Source: Dyadobacter sp. MSC1_007 (GTDB lineage: Bacteria > Bacteroidota > Bacteroidia > Cytophagales > Spirosomataceae). Taken from it: DNA of 64,000 bases. Location of the stretch: NCBI RefSeq assembly GCF_023667495.1, contig NZ_JAMOZL010000016.1:1-64000 (forward strand), given 5' to 3'. A model generated the notes under the pieces. The model made no database searches and was not told where the DNA came from. It saw only the letters and a list, made by a program, of their open reading frames with translations. Every line of letters begins with the position of its first letter. The first letter of the stretch is position 1. The position numbers and the translations under genes are program-made. Shown piece after piece: positions 34,206-44,049 of the stretch.

Positions 34206-36317
34206 CTAAATATCAGTGATTAAAGGCAACTTTCTGGCCCGCTTACCGGTGGCAGCGAACCATGCATTCGCCACGGCCGGGGCTATGGGCGCCACTCCGG
34301 GCTCTCCCGCGCCGCCCATTTTGCCATTGTCTTCGACGATATGGACCTCGATCACCGGCGATTCTTCCATTCTTAACATTCGGTAATCGTGGAAATTGCT
34401 CTGCGCGACGGTCCCGTTTTTGAACGTGATTTCACCATAAAGGGCTGCGGTGAGCCCGTAAATGATCCCGCCTTCCATTTGGGCTGCTACACCGTCGGGA
34501 TTTACAGCAAATCCACACGCAATAGCGCATACGACGCGGTGCACTCGTATCGCATTGTCTTTAACCGATATTTCGGCTACCTGAGCTACCACACTGCCCA
34601 TCGCGGCATGCACCGCAATGCCCCTGAACCGTCCAACCGGCAATTTGGTGTTCCACTGTGCTTTTTCAGCGACCGTATTCAATGCGGCGAGGTGCCTGGG
34701 ATGGTTGGCAAGCAACGTTCTCCGGTAGTCGACGGGATCTTTTCCGGCCCGCAATGCCAGCTCGTCAATCAGGGTTTCCATTACAAATGCCGTATGGGTA
34801 TTACCTACCGACCGCCAGGCCAATACCGGCACATTGTTAGTGGTAGTGTGCAGATGTACGGCATGGTCGCTGATATTAGCCAGGTAGGGCGAACCATTTA
34901 CGCCATCCAGCGAGCTGTAGTCCAGGCCGTTCGGCGCAATGTCATTTTCCAGTGGTGTTTTGACAAATAATGACTGTCCCACTACATGATGCTTCCAGGC
35001 CATGGGATACCCTGCATTATCGATGCCTATTTTGACTGAATGCAGATATACCGGCCGGTAATATCCGCCACGGATATCGTCTTCCCTGGACCAAACCAGC
35101 TTTACCGGTTTTCCGATCGCTTTGGCAATGTGAACGGCCTCCATTACCCAGTCGGAGCCAAAGGAACCCCGCCGCCCGAAACTGCCGCCCATAAATGGCG
35201 TGTGAAGGATCACCTGGTCGGGCTTAAAACCCAGAAACGAGGCAACTTCCTGGTGATGAAGTGATGGCGATTGAGTCGCGCTCCATATTTCGCATTTGTC
35301 TGCTGAAAGCTTCACAGTGCAATTCAATGTTTCCATCGGCGCGTGGGCCAGGTAGGGAAACAGGTATTCGCTTTCAAGAACCTCATGCGCTTTCGGCCAG
35401 GCCAGGTCCACATCGCCTTTCGACTGACCAACGATGCCGGGCTGGGCCACCATTTGCCTGTATGCTTCGAGCTGGGCGTCGGGTTCGGGGTTTTGCTGAT
35501 TATTGTAATCCCAATCCACGATCAGCGCGTTTCTTCCCTGTGAGGCCGTCCAATAATTTGTGGCAATCACAGCCACTCCTGCGGGAACCTCTACTACCGC
35601 CTGTACGCCCGGTATTGCTTTGGCTGCCGAAGCATCAAATGACCTTACTTTTCCTCCAAATACCGGACAACGCGCAATGACGGCGGTTAGCAACCCGGGG
35701 AAATGCACATCGATCCCATAAATGGCTTTTCCGTTGATCTTATCGGAAATATCCAGGCGGTTTTGCGAGTGGCCGATCAGCTTCCATTTTGCCCTTTCGC
35801 GAAGCTTTACGACCGGGACAGGTAGGAGGGAGGCGGCCGAGGCCAGGTCTCCGTAGCTTATGCGACTGGCGCCGGAGATAACAAAACCATTTTCAGTCTC
35901 ACAATTTGCAGGTTTTACTCCCAGCCGGTTCGCTGCGGCCTGTACGAGCATGGCCCTTGCAGTGGCGCCAGTCATTCGGTACCGGTCGAATTCCGAGCGG
36001 GTGCTATCCGATCCTCCCGTGGACAGCACGTACATGCTTTCCTCGGACACAGGAATTGTACCCATCACCCTGTGCTCCACTTTGATGCTGCGCCAGTCGC
36101 AATCGAGCTCTTCGGCGATAAGGATCGGCAATGTGGTCCAGATTCCCTGGCCCATTTCGACTTTGTTGATGATAATGCGCACCGTGCCGTCCACTTCGAT
36201 GCGCAGCAGGGCGTTGGGCATCAAGGGAGCAGGGGATGGCGGGACGGTAAAGCCGATTAGTAACCCGCCTGTGGCTAGTGCTGTGCCTTTAATGAAATCG
36301 CGTCGATTGATATGCAT
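34206..36317 (-). CDS. Tat-exported molybdopterin-binding oxidoreductase subunit (IorB-like)
   Basis: A 703-residue large subunit of the xanthine-oxidase family, most like the beta subunit of isoquinoline 1-oxidoreductase or aldehyde oxidase-type enzymes. A Tat signal is visible (NRRDFIKGTAL, 4-14, then a hydrophobic stretch). The molybdopterin domain shows KVEMGQGIWT (about 52-61), the FMGGSFGRRGSFG segment (about 393-405) and the C-terminal catalytic Glu region GGAGEPGVAP (about 667-676). Function needs a small [2Fe-2S] subunit, but none lies on either side. It may use a distant partner. It is followed at 11 nt by a sensor kinase. Confidence 0.9.
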   Translation of the reverse strand: MHINRRDFIKGTALATGGLLIGFTVPPSPAPLMPNALLRIEVDGTVRIIINKVEMGQGIWTTLPILIAEELDCDWRSIKVEHRVMGTIPVSEESMYVLSTGGSDSTRSEFDRYRMTGATARAMLVQAAANRLGVKPANCETENGFVISGASRISYGDLASAASLLPVPVVKLRERAKWKLIGHSQNRLDISDKINGKAIYGIDVHFPGLLTAVIARCPVFGGKVRSFDASAAKAIPGVQAVVEVPAGVAVIATNYWTASQGRNALIVDWDYNNQQNPEPDAQLEAYRQMVAQPGIVGQSKGDVDLAWPKAHEVLESEYLFPYLAHAPMETLNCTVKLSADKCEIWSATQSPSLHHQEVASFLGFKPDQVILHTPFMGGSFGRRGSFGSDWVMEAVHIAKAIGKPVKLVWSREDDIRGGYYRPVYLHSVKIGIDNAGYPMAWKHHVVGQSLFVKTPLENDIAPNGLDYSSLDGVNGSPYLANISDHAVHLHTTTNNVPVLAWRSVGNTHTAFVMETLIDELALRAGKDPVDYRRTLLANHPRHLAALNTVAEKAQWNTKLPVGRFRGIAVHAAMGSVVAQVAEISVKDNAIRVHRVVCAIACGFAVNPDGVAAQMEGGIIYGLTAALYGEITFKNGTVAQSNFHDYRMLRMEESPVIEVHIVEDNGKMGGAGEPGVAPIAPAVANAWFAATGKRARKLPLITDI

Positions 36318-36512
36318 TCGATTTGGTTCGCCGGAAAAAATCGCTTTGAATAAGTTGACACAAATGAAAAGAATAGGACCTCAACGACGAAATTCATTTG
36401 ACCACTTAACCGCTAATATGGATCAAATGCAGAATCGGATGAATGTGATGATCGGATGGCGTGATTTTTGCTGATGTAACCGATTTGAGATTAATCACTA
36501 CATCAACTTTTT

Positions 36513-37388
36513 ATGAATATGAATATCGTTCTCGGGGCGTCCGGCCAGGTTGGTTCGGCGATCGTTTCAAACCTTTTACATAAGGGGCAGACCGTAAAAG
36601 GTATAGTACGAAATGAAGAAAAAGCGGCAATCCTGAAATCCAAAGGTGCCGATACGGCTATTGCTGACGCCCATAATCTGCCCGCGCTGAAAGCCGCTTT
36701 CCGAAACGGCAGTACTTTGTTTGCATTGACCCCTGAGACAGGGAAGGAAAAGGATGTGCTGGGGGAAACCAATGATATTTTGGTCAATTACCGCGTCGCG
36801 GCGGAGGCTACCGGTATCCAAAAAATTGTTGCGCTGTCGTCGATGGGTGCGCAGCACAGCGAGGGCACCGGTAACCTGCTCATGTCGCACATGCTCGAAC
36901 ATGCATTCAATGGCATGGGCATTACAAGGGTATTTGTGCGTCCGGCCTATTATTATAGTAACTGGATGAATTACCTGGATTTGGCCAAAGAGCAGGGGAT
37001 CCTGCCTACTTTTTTCCCGGTCGATATGAAAGTCATGATGATCTCGCCCGAAGATGTGGCTGCTTTTGTAGCGGAAACGATGCTGGGCAATGACGAAGAT
37101 GGCACTATTTATGAGCTGGCCGGGCCGACGTCGTACAGTTCGGCGGAGGTGGCGGCCGTTTTTTCAAATGTATTGGGCAAAGAAGTAAAAGCGCAGCAGA
37201 TACCTCGTGAACAATGGGATGCCACGCTCGCCGGGATCGGTTTTTCACCGGATGGTGTCAAGAATTTCATTGAAATGACGCTGGCCGTTATCGATGGCAG
37301 AAGCGGGCCAGAAGGACATGGCACGATATCCGCACAGAAAAATACCACGTTGCAGGATTATGTGCAGAAGGCTGCCAAAGCCGCATGA
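36513..37388 (+). CDS. NmrA-like NAD(P)-binding oxidoreductase
   Basis: A 291-residue cytoplasmic Rossmann-fold protein. The dinucleotide motif GASGQVGSAI lies near 8-17. An atypical short-chain dehydrogenase pattern follows (ALSSMGAQHS near 108-117, VRPAYYYSNWM near 143-153), as in NmrA, HSCARG and azoreductase-like (YtfG) enzymes. No catalytic Tyr-x3-Lys is evident, so it may be a redox sensor or quinone reductase. It is monocistronic, divergent from the molybdenum gene. Confidence 0.82.
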   Translation: MNMNIVLGASGQVGSAIVSNLLHKGQTVKGIVRNEEKAAILKSKGADTAIADAHNLPALKAAFRNGSTLFALTPETGKEKDVLGETNDILVNYRVAAEATGIQKIVALSSMGAQHSEGTGNLLMSHMLEHAFNGMGITRVFVRPAYYYSNWMNYLDLAKEQGILPTFFPVDMKVMMISPEDVAAFVAETMLGNDEDGTIYELAGPTSYSSAEVAAVFSNVLGKEVKAQQIPREQWDATLAGIGFSPDGVKNFIEMTLAVIDGRSGPEGHGTISAQKNTTLQDYVQKAAKAA

Positions 37389-37393
37389 GCCCA

Positions 37394-37870
37394 CTACCTT
37401 CTTCGACCAGCTGGTATCATATACGCAATGGGTATTCCAACAGCCACAATGACGATGCTCATGCCAATGAGTGCCGATTTGAGGTCGGGCAGGGGCATAC
37501 CCTTGAAGGCAATCGGCAAAACGCCCAAATTCATGACCAGCCAGATGAATATGCCATATAAAATGCCGCTGGCCAGTTTGTTTCGTCTTAAAAATGACAG
37601 TCGGGGAGCAATCAGATAATAGAATGCAGCAAAGATCAACGCGATCAGGAAATGAAGCAGCAAGCCTGTAATCACCATCGCTGTTCCGCCGGAAAATGCT
37701 GCTTTCCCGAAGATGCCGCTGGCAATGGACATCAGTATCCGGGCGGGTGTGGTCTTTCCCATAACAACCGCATACAACAGAATTGCCGCCAGAATGTCGA
37801 GCGTTCCGGCTACAAGGGCGGCCGAAAGGATATTCCTGCGGCCGGTATTACTGATTTTAAGTACGCTCAT
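37394..37870 (-). CDS. Four-helix membrane protein (DUF1440/YagU-like)
   Basis: A 158-residue polytopic protein with four hydrophobic segments (about 16-38, 56-88, 98-118 and 130-155) and a basic C-terminus. The layout resembles the YagU/DUF1440 inner-membrane family, but I assign it only tentatively. It starts 32 nt after the TPR gene stop on the same strand, so it is probably translated from the same message. Function unknown. Confidence 0.7.
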   Translation of the reverse strand: MSVLKISNTGRRNILSAALVAGTLDILAAILLYAVVMGKTTPARILMSIASGIFGKAAFSGGTAMVITGLLLHFLIALIFAAFYYLIAPRLSFLRRNKLASGILYGIFIWLVMNLGVLPIAFKGMPLPDLKSALIGMSIVIVAVGIPIAYMIPAGRRR

Positions 37871-37902
37871 GGTAAGGCCCTGATCATGTGATGTTTTTCC
37901 AA

Positions 37903-39624
37903 CTATTTCATAAAGACAGAATGAGGTGGAATCTGCTCGGCATGCGCAAAAGATTGCGTATATCGCGCTTTGATCGAGTCTATTTCCTTCGTTTTTCGCT
38001 GCGCTTTAAGGCTTTGGGCAAGTCCAACGAGCGACCAGCCGTTCGATGGATTGTAGACCAGGTCCTGGCGATAGACGTTTTCTGCTTGTTTTGGCTTCCC
38101 GGTTTTTAACAAATAGGCACCCAAAAATTGCCTGGACGGGATAGGCCAATCTTTCGGTTCGGTGTAGATAAGCTTGTCTTCCAGCTGTACCGCCTCTTCG
38201 AACAATGCGATCGCTTCCGAGGGTGCCTTGCCCGATATAGCCACCACACCAGCCAGTATTTTTTCAGCAATGCGCGCAACCTGAATCGGTGAATTGAACG
38301 GGATTCGTCGCTTCGTAAGCACAGGGTCTTTCGACTTTTCCCGAAGCATTTCGAGGCGGCTTGCTGCGGAATCCAGGCGGCCGGTATTAGCAAATGCCAT
38401 TCCTTTTGCAAAATCCGACAACAATCCTGCGTAGGTCCAATCGGCGGCCGGGGAAACTGTGTCGCTTAATATCTGTTCCCACTTGCCGAGCCGTACGTGT
38501 ACCATAACTGGCAGCATGTAAAGATATTGATCATAAGTGGTTTCGTGTTGAGGCGCTACACTGCTACGGCAACGCTGGGCATACCTGACGCCCTCCTTAT
38601 ACATGCCCGCAGTGAGTGCGCAATAACTTTGTACCGCGAAATAATGTGGGGAACTCTTGCCCAGCGACAGATTTTTCGCGAGCATATTGTAGTTCTTTAA
38701 GGCGTCGTCGGCGAGATTATTTACCTCTACACCCTTGGCATATAACCCATTGCGCTCATATTCGTGGCTTGCCATATGCACCATATGCGCCACGCCGGGC
38801 AGCAGATCCCGGAGCGCTTCCGCGCTGGCCAGGGCCACTTCGGGGCGTTTCGACGCTTCTGTAAGGTGGATGTAATAATGCAGGCCCGCGGGGTGTTTGG
38901 GGCTGGCTTTTAATGCTTTTTCACAAAGTTCAACCAATGCAGGCGTCCAGGGTTTCGAAGAGCCGTCCTTATTCCAGAAATCCCAGGCATGCATGAGCAT
39001 TTGGGAGTCTATATAAAGCAATTTGAATTCCGTTTCGTCAGGATACTTGGCTACGAGCGCTTTCAACTTTTCGGAATAGGCCAGGTTTAGCGCGGGCCGC
39101 TGGGCATCGGTAGGGTCATCCGAATAGCGGCTGTTCATCGCATCGATCAAATCTTTTTCTTTTTCCGAAGCATTTGCGGCCAGCAGGTTCATTTTCAGCA
39201 GGACATCGCCGATCTCGATAGGTTTGCTGTACAGGTGTGCGGCATTATAGTAAGGGCCCATTGCAAGCGCCTGTCCCCATAAGGCCATGGAATTGGCGGA
39301 GTCCATTCTCGCGGATTCCCGGAACGACGCTACCGCTTCTTTGAAATGATAACCATAATACATATTCAGCCCCTGGTCGAAGTAGAACTGGGAGCTATCC
39401 GAACGGGTGGTTACCGGGTAGGAATAATTGCCCCATCCGGGCAGCGCCGCTACGAACTTTCCATTAAGCATAGGCGCGGTAACGGATTGATTCTCCGGCC
39501 CGCATACCGGAATTTGCTGCGCAACGACCGCCTCAGTCCGTGAAAGCTGAGGTGTTCTGTTCAAGACCGCAATACCCGTCAGTACCGACAGGATTGCAAT
39601 AGGGATGATCGTTTTCATTTCCAA
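37903..39624 (-). CDS. TPR-repeat protein with conserved histidine motifs
   Basis: A 573-residue protein. An N-terminal hydrophobic stretch (about 4-22) could be a membrane anchor or signal. The rest is helical TPR-like repeats, with blocks near 78-150, 205-300 and 440-560. Two His-rich motifs stand out: HYYIH (about 250-254) and HMASHEY (about 285-291). I recall that this pair recurs in a large, poorly characterised family of about 550-aa TPR proteins and may bind metal, but no activity is known to me. The membrane protein gene follows at 32 nt. Confidence 0.82.
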   Translation of the reverse strand: MEMKTIIPIAILSVLTGIAVLNRTPQLSRTEAVVAQQIPVCGPENQSVTAPMLNGKFVAALPGWGNYSYPVTTRSDSSQFYFDQGLNMYYGYHFKEAVASFRESARMDSANSMALWGQALAMGPYYNAAHLYSKPIEIGDVLLKMNLLAANASEKEKDLIDAMNSRYSDDPTDAQRPALNLAYSEKLKALVAKYPDETEFKLLYIDSQMLMHAWDFWNKDGSSKPWTPALVELCEKALKASPKHPAGLHYYIHLTEASKRPEVALASAEALRDLLPGVAHMVHMASHEYERNGLYAKGVEVNNLADDALKNYNMLAKNLSLGKSSPHYFAVQSYCALTAGMYKEGVRYAQRCRSSVAPQHETTYDQYLYMLPVMVHVRLGKWEQILSDTVSPAADWTYAGLLSDFAKGMAFANTGRLDSAASRLEMLREKSKDPVLTKRRIPFNSPIQVARIAEKILAGVVAISGKAPSEAIALFEEAVQLEDKLIYTEPKDWPIPSRQFLGAYLLKTGKPKQAENVYRQDLVYNPSNGWSLVGLAQSLKAQRKTKEIDSIKARYTQSFAHAEQIPPHSVFMK

Positions 39625-39876
39625 TCGTGAGGTTAAATCCCAATATAGTAATAAAACGTTTTTGCATGAAGAATAAGGAAGACCTTCCTGCGATAAATCG
39701 GCTGGTAGAGCACCTTTGAAAAATTAGTCTTTCGTCCGGAAATTAAAAGGATGTCTATAAAAATATCTCTAAATTGTAAAAGGAATGCCTGTTTCTTCGG
39801 GGATAACTGATCGCGACGTTTATAATGTATCGTTAGGTAAGGCAAGAGTGATGGCTACTTTTTATACTAGGACGAT

Positions 39877-42516
39877 ATGGTCAGTAAAAACATTACCCAG
39901 TTCGAAAGCCTGATACAGACCATCGATGGTGTGGTATGGCAAGCCGACGCACGCACTTTCGAGTTTCATTTTGTGAGCGACCAGGTAAAGCATATTCTCG
40001 GTTATACACCCGAAGAATGGATTGGGACGCCCCTTTTCTGGCAAAGTCATATTCACGAAGAAGACCGTGTACAGGCAGTGGCCTATTGCCAGCGGGAAAC
40101 CCAGGAAAAGCGAAACCACGTTTTTGATTACCGGATGCGCAAAGCGGACGGAGCGCTCGTCTGGATCAAGGACATCGTGTCGGTGATCTGCGAAAATGGC
40201 GAACCGGTGCTGCTCAGGGGATTGATGGTTGATATTACAAGTACCAGGCAGCTCGAAGACCTGGAACACCTGGAGAAGACCATGCTCGAAGTCAATTCGG
40301 GAAAGGATTCATCACTCAGAAACGTTCTGAATGAATATTTGATCGGTATCGAAAGAATATTCCCGCATTTGAAATGTTCGCTGCTGGGTATTAAAAATAA
40401 CAGGTTGCTGAACTGGGCATCGCCCTCGCTGCCGGCCGCTTATGTACAGGCTATTGAAAAACTTGAAATTGGAGAAGATGTCGGATCCTGCGGTACGGCC
40501 GCATTCCGCAAGCAGCGTGTCGTTGTCAGCGATATCGCTTCTGATCCCTTATGGGAAAAGTACAAAGCTGTTGCCTTAGCTCATGGCCTGTTGGCCTGCT
40601 GGTCGCATCCGATCGTGTCAGACGACAAAGTCATTGCAACATTTGCGGTGTATTATGGGAAAATCAATGTACCAGACGAGCACGAGCTGAAAGTAATGGA
40701 CCGTGTGGTGGCGATTTTAAAAGTAATATTGGAAAACAGGCAGAATTCCGAATTAATACAGGACACAGCGCTACTGATGGCGCAGGGACAAGAGCTGGCG
40801 CGGTTCGGCAATTGGCAATGGGATATTGAAAACGATGTGGTGACCTGGTCGGATAACCTGTATATGATTTATGGTCTGGATAAAAATACATTTGAACCAT
40901 CGTACGAAAACTATGTCAGCCTGATACATCCCGATGACCGGCAGCGGATCCAGCAAGGCTTGTTGAATGCGATGCAGACAAAGCAGGATGCAGAGTTTGA
41001 GGAGCGGATTATACATTCATCGGGAGAAGAAAGGTTCCTGAAAACATGGAGTAAAGTCAAAATGGACGAGAATGGCAGGGTAGTGCGGATGATCGGGGCC
41101 TGTCTTGATATTACCGGTAGCAAGCGGATCCAGGCCGAGCTGGCTGCCAGTGAATCGCGCCTTCGGAGCCTGGTCGATGCACAGACCAACTATGTGATCC
41201 GAACAGATCTGAAAGGAAATTACACGTATTATAACAACAAGTTCGAGGCGGATTTCGGCTGGTTTTATGATAATACCGATTTTATCGGTGTCAATTGCAT
41301 TCTTTCGGTGGCACATGGGCACCGGCACCGCGTTTTTGAAACTGTCGCAAAATGTCTGGAAGAACCCGGCAAGGTATTTGCGATCGAGCTCGACCATGTT
41401 AACCAGCAGGAAGGAGCGAAATCGGCCTACTGGCATTTTATAGCGCTTAGCACAGACGTCGGCGAGCCAACCGAGATCCAGGCCATCGGTATCGATATTT
41501 CAGAAAAAAAGCGTGCGGCCGACGCCCTGCAGCGCAGCAACGAGCGCTACGAGTACGTTAATAAGGCCACCAACGACGCCATTTATGACTGGGACATGCG
41601 CAACGACCATATCGAATGGGGCGACGGATTTTACAGACTTTTTGGCTTTAAACACAGCAAGGAACGTTACCCGTTGTCGAAATGGGCGGAACGCGTCCAT
41701 CCTGCCGACAGGGAGAAGACGGAGAAAAGTTTGCATGTAGAGTTAGAGGATGTTGCACAACATAAATGGGGCGCTTTGTACCGTTTTATGAAAGCAGATG
41801 GAACTTACGCGCACGTGGAAGAGAACGGTTACATCCGCAGGAACCGTCACGGGAAAGCCGTAAGGATGATCGGTGTATTGCGGGACGTTACCAGGCTGAA
41901 ACAGGAGCAACACGAACTGAAACTGCTGGGCTCGGTGATTACGAATACCAATGATGCGGTGGTGATTGCTGAATCAGACCCGCACGATGTTACGGGCCTG
42001 AAGATCCTGTATGTAAATGCGGCGTTTTCACGGATAACAGGATATGAGCCGGCGCAGCTGGTGGGTAAGAGCCCCGCTGTTTTGCAGGGGTTCAGTCCGG
42101 CACGTAATGATTTTAACCGGCTAAAAGAGGCCATAAGAACGCTGGAACCGCTTAAAACGGCAACGATACGCTATTCGGGAATGGGAGAAGAGACGTTTAT
42201 CAGCTTGTCGCTGCACCCCGTGGCCGACGAGCGCGGTGCGCTTAACTACTGGATCGCGATTGGCCACGACGTTACGGACAGGCTACGTTACATCAGTGAG
42301 ATTGAGGAACAAAATCATAAACTTCAGGAGATAGCCTGGATGCAGTCGCACGTGATCCGCGCCCCGCTCGCAAGGTTAATGGGGCTGGTTGATCTTATCA
42401 AAAATTACCAGAACTCGGAAACCGAAAAGAACGAGTTGCTGGACCATATCCTGACCTCTGCCTATTCGCTTGACGAGATTATCCGGGATATTTCATCCAA
42501 AACGGAACAGATTTAG
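39877..42516 (+). CDS. Multi-PAS/GAF protein ending in a kinase H-box without ATPase domain
   Basis: An 879-residue cytoplasmic sensor. Order: PAS (1-120), GAF (about 145-285), PAS (about 300-425), PAS (about 430-555), PAS (about 560-685), PAS (about 690-810), then a HisKA-like helix (about 815-879) with the H-box WMQSHVIRAPLARLMG. The chain stops right after the dimerisation helices; there is no HATPase_c domain with N, G1 or G2 boxes, and no open frame continuing it. No membrane helices are seen. The PAC ends (VDIT, LDIT, IDIS, RDVT, HDVT) are clear. It may act as a phosphotransfer or scaffold partner, or be a truncated kinase. It overlaps the convergent barrel gene by 4 nt. Confidence 0.9.
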   Translation: MVSKNITQFESLIQTIDGVVWQADARTFEFHFVSDQVKHILGYTPEEWIGTPLFWQSHIHEEDRVQAVAYCQRETQEKRNHVFDYRMRKADGALVWIKDIVSVICENGEPVLLRGLMVDITSTRQLEDLEHLEKTMLEVNSGKDSSLRNVLNEYLIGIERIFPHLKCSLLGIKNNRLLNWASPSLPAAYVQAIEKLEIGEDVGSCGTAAFRKQRVVVSDIASDPLWEKYKAVALAHGLLACWSHPIVSDDKVIATFAVYYGKINVPDEHELKVMDRVVAILKVILENRQNSELIQDTALLMAQGQELARFGNWQWDIENDVVTWSDNLYMIYGLDKNTFEPSYENYVSLIHPDDRQRIQQGLLNAMQTKQDAEFEERIIHSSGEERFLKTWSKVKMDENGRVVRMIGACLDITGSKRIQAELAASESRLRSLVDAQTNYVIRTDLKGNYTYYNNKFEADFGWFYDNTDFIGVNCILSVAHGHRHRVFETVAKCLEEPGKVFAIELDHVNQQEGAKSAYWHFIALSTDVGEPTEIQAIGIDISEKKRAADALQRSNERYEYVNKATNDAIYDWDMRNDHIEWGDGFYRLFGFKHSKERYPLSKWAERVHPADREKTEKSLHVELEDVAQHKWGALYRFMKADGTYAHVEENGYIRRNRHGKAVRMIGVLRDVTRLKQEQHELKLLGSVITNTNDAVVIAESDPHDVTGLKILYVNAAFSRITGYEPAQLVGKSPAVLQGFSPARNDFNRLKEAIRTLEPLKTATIRYSGMGEETFISLSLHPVADERGALNYWIAIGHDVTDRLRYISEIEEQNHKLQEIAWMQSHVIRAPLARLMGLVDLIKNYQNSETEKNELLDHILTSAYSLDEIIRDISSKTEQI

Positions 42517-43109
42517 TCAAAACCGAATTTGACGCCAAGCGATAGACTGGTAATGTCACTCAGTTTGAGATAGCCGGTGTTCTGAACATAGCTAATTAAT
42601 AGCAGATCGTAGGTGCCAAGCTCGTAGAACAATTCAAATGATCTTTTTCGATTGTTCATCACTACATTTCGGCCTATTTTTCCACCAATATAGGCGCCCG
42701 GCCTGAACGCAGTGGCCCACCAATAATAGCCCGCAGGATAATAGGATGGCCATTTGGTATCGAACTGAGGACCAAATGTATAACTCAAATAAGCCCCGAT
42801 CGAGAATGGACGGATGTAGTAGCTGTTTCTGAGTGGGATACGCCAGGGCGAATAGGTGGTTTTCAGTGTCGTGGTCACCAGCGCGTCCCCACCGAACTTC
42901 TGGGGCAAAAAGCCAAAGAGCAAATCCGTTTCGAGCGTTTGGTTGCGCGACATATAACCCGGTCCGCCCGAAAGAAAGCCGATATTACCTGCAAACTGTA
43001 ATTTGAGGTGGTCGGGCAGGTACCATTTGCGGTGACGCGTGAGCCCAACTTCCTGTGCAGATGCTGAAAGGCTAAGTATTGTGAAAATTAGGAGTAGATA
43101 CTTTTGCAT
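42513..43109 (-). CDS. Small outer-membrane beta-barrel protein
   Basis: A 198-residue exported protein. A signal peptide (1-19, ending SASAQ) is followed by alternating hydrophobic/polar strands rich in Tyr, Gly and aromatic residues, ending in LGVKFGFD. This suggests an 8-stranded barrel, though the last residue is Asp rather than Phe. ATG 43109 is chosen over the upstream in-frame start at 43151, which would lie inside the phosphoesterase gene. The gene starts 2 nt after that stop, so the two are cotranscribed. Function unknown. Confidence 0.78.
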   Translation of the reverse strand: MQKYLLLIFTILSLSASAQEVGLTRHRKWYLPDHLKLQFAGNIGFLSGGPGYMSRNQTLETDLLFGFLPQKFGGDALVTTTLKTTYSPWRIPLRNSYYIRPFSIGAYLSYTFGPQFDTKWPSYYPAGYYWWATAFRPGAYIGGKIGRNVVMNNRKRSFELFYELGTYDLLLISYVQNTGYLKLSDITSLSLGVKFGFD

Positions 43110-43111
43110 GA

Positions 43112-43918
43112 TTAAAATTCGATTCGCTCTACTTTTTGTCCGCCTTTCCATGTTGTTATAATCAGGTACCCACGGCCTCCCATGCTGTTGGTAAGGTAAT
43201 AGTGGACGCCATCGTCGTAAAATTCGCCGTCATAAAACCGGTGCTGGTGGCCGTAAAGCGAAAACCGGACATTCGGGTCATTGGCGAGTGCGCCGGTATA
43301 GGCATTTTCCAGGTTTTTGTCAAAATCGGCATCGAATGGCGGCACGTGTGCTACTACGATTGCATTCTTTTTGCCCGGATTGTCGGCCAGCTGTGATTTT
43401 AACCAGGCGATGTCGGGGACCTTGCCGTCAAATGCATACTCACGGGAATTGGTGTCGATGAAGATGAATTTGTTATCCCCATATTCAAACGAGTAATTCA
43501 GAGCCCCGTACATTTTACGATATGCTGCCGAACCATTGGCCACAATGTCATGGTTGCCGATCACGGTCAGGTAGGGGAATTTCAATCCGGTCATGATCTC
43601 ATTCACCCATTTGAATTCCTGGGTAAGGCCGAAATCTGAAATATCGCCCGCATGAAGTACAAAGGAAATACCTTGCTGTCTGTTGGCGCTTCGAACGAAA
43701 TCGGCCGACTCGTCGTACCAGCGTTGCGAGTCGCCCATCAGAATAAACCTGAGCGTGTCGCCCACCGGAATCGCCCGTAATTTTTCGAGGTTTTTAGCTG
43801 TGAGGTTCTTTTCGCTGTCTTTAAATATTACCTGATTGGGGTTGAACTGAAAAAGATGGTCACAGGAGCTTAATGTAAGTGCCAGGGCCACAGCGGCCCA
43901 GCGTATTGGAGTTTTCAA
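43112..43918 (-). CDS. Metallophosphoesterase lipoprotein
   Basis: A 268-residue lipoprotein with lipobox Cys19 (LTLSSC). The calcineurin-like fold shows GDSQRWY (about 62-68), HAGDISDFG (about 89-97), GNHD (about 121-124), VAHVPPFDAD (about 191-200) and GHQHRFYDG (about 225-233). These are the expected ligands of a dinuclear metal centre. It is probably attached to the periplasmic face or cell surface. It is cotranscribed with the small barrel protein. The substrate is unknown. It is the second exported phosphoesterase in this window and is not closely related in sequence to the one at 32018. Confidence 0.88.
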   Translation of the reverse strand: MKTPIRWAAVALALTLSSCDHLFQFNPNQVIFKDSEKNLTAKNLEKLRAIPVGDTLRFILMGDSQRWYDESADFVRSANRQQGISFVLHAGDISDFGLTQEFKWVNEIMTGLKFPYLTVIGNHDIVANGSAAYRKMYGALNYSFEYGDNKFIFIDTNSREYAFDGKVPDIAWLKSQLADNPGKKNAIVVAHVPPFDADFDKNLENAYTGALANDPNVRFSLYGHQHRFYDGEFYDDGVHYYLTNSMGGRGYLIITTWKGGQKVERIEF

Positions 43919-44049
43919 TGGAGTACTGATGGCTAATAAGAGTGATACGTTGAATGCAGGTGCACGGGATATTAACCCTTAAAAACGTTGTATGATTCCA
44001 GCCTAGTAACTATATTTATATTAATACCAAGGCACGGTTTTTGCGTTAG

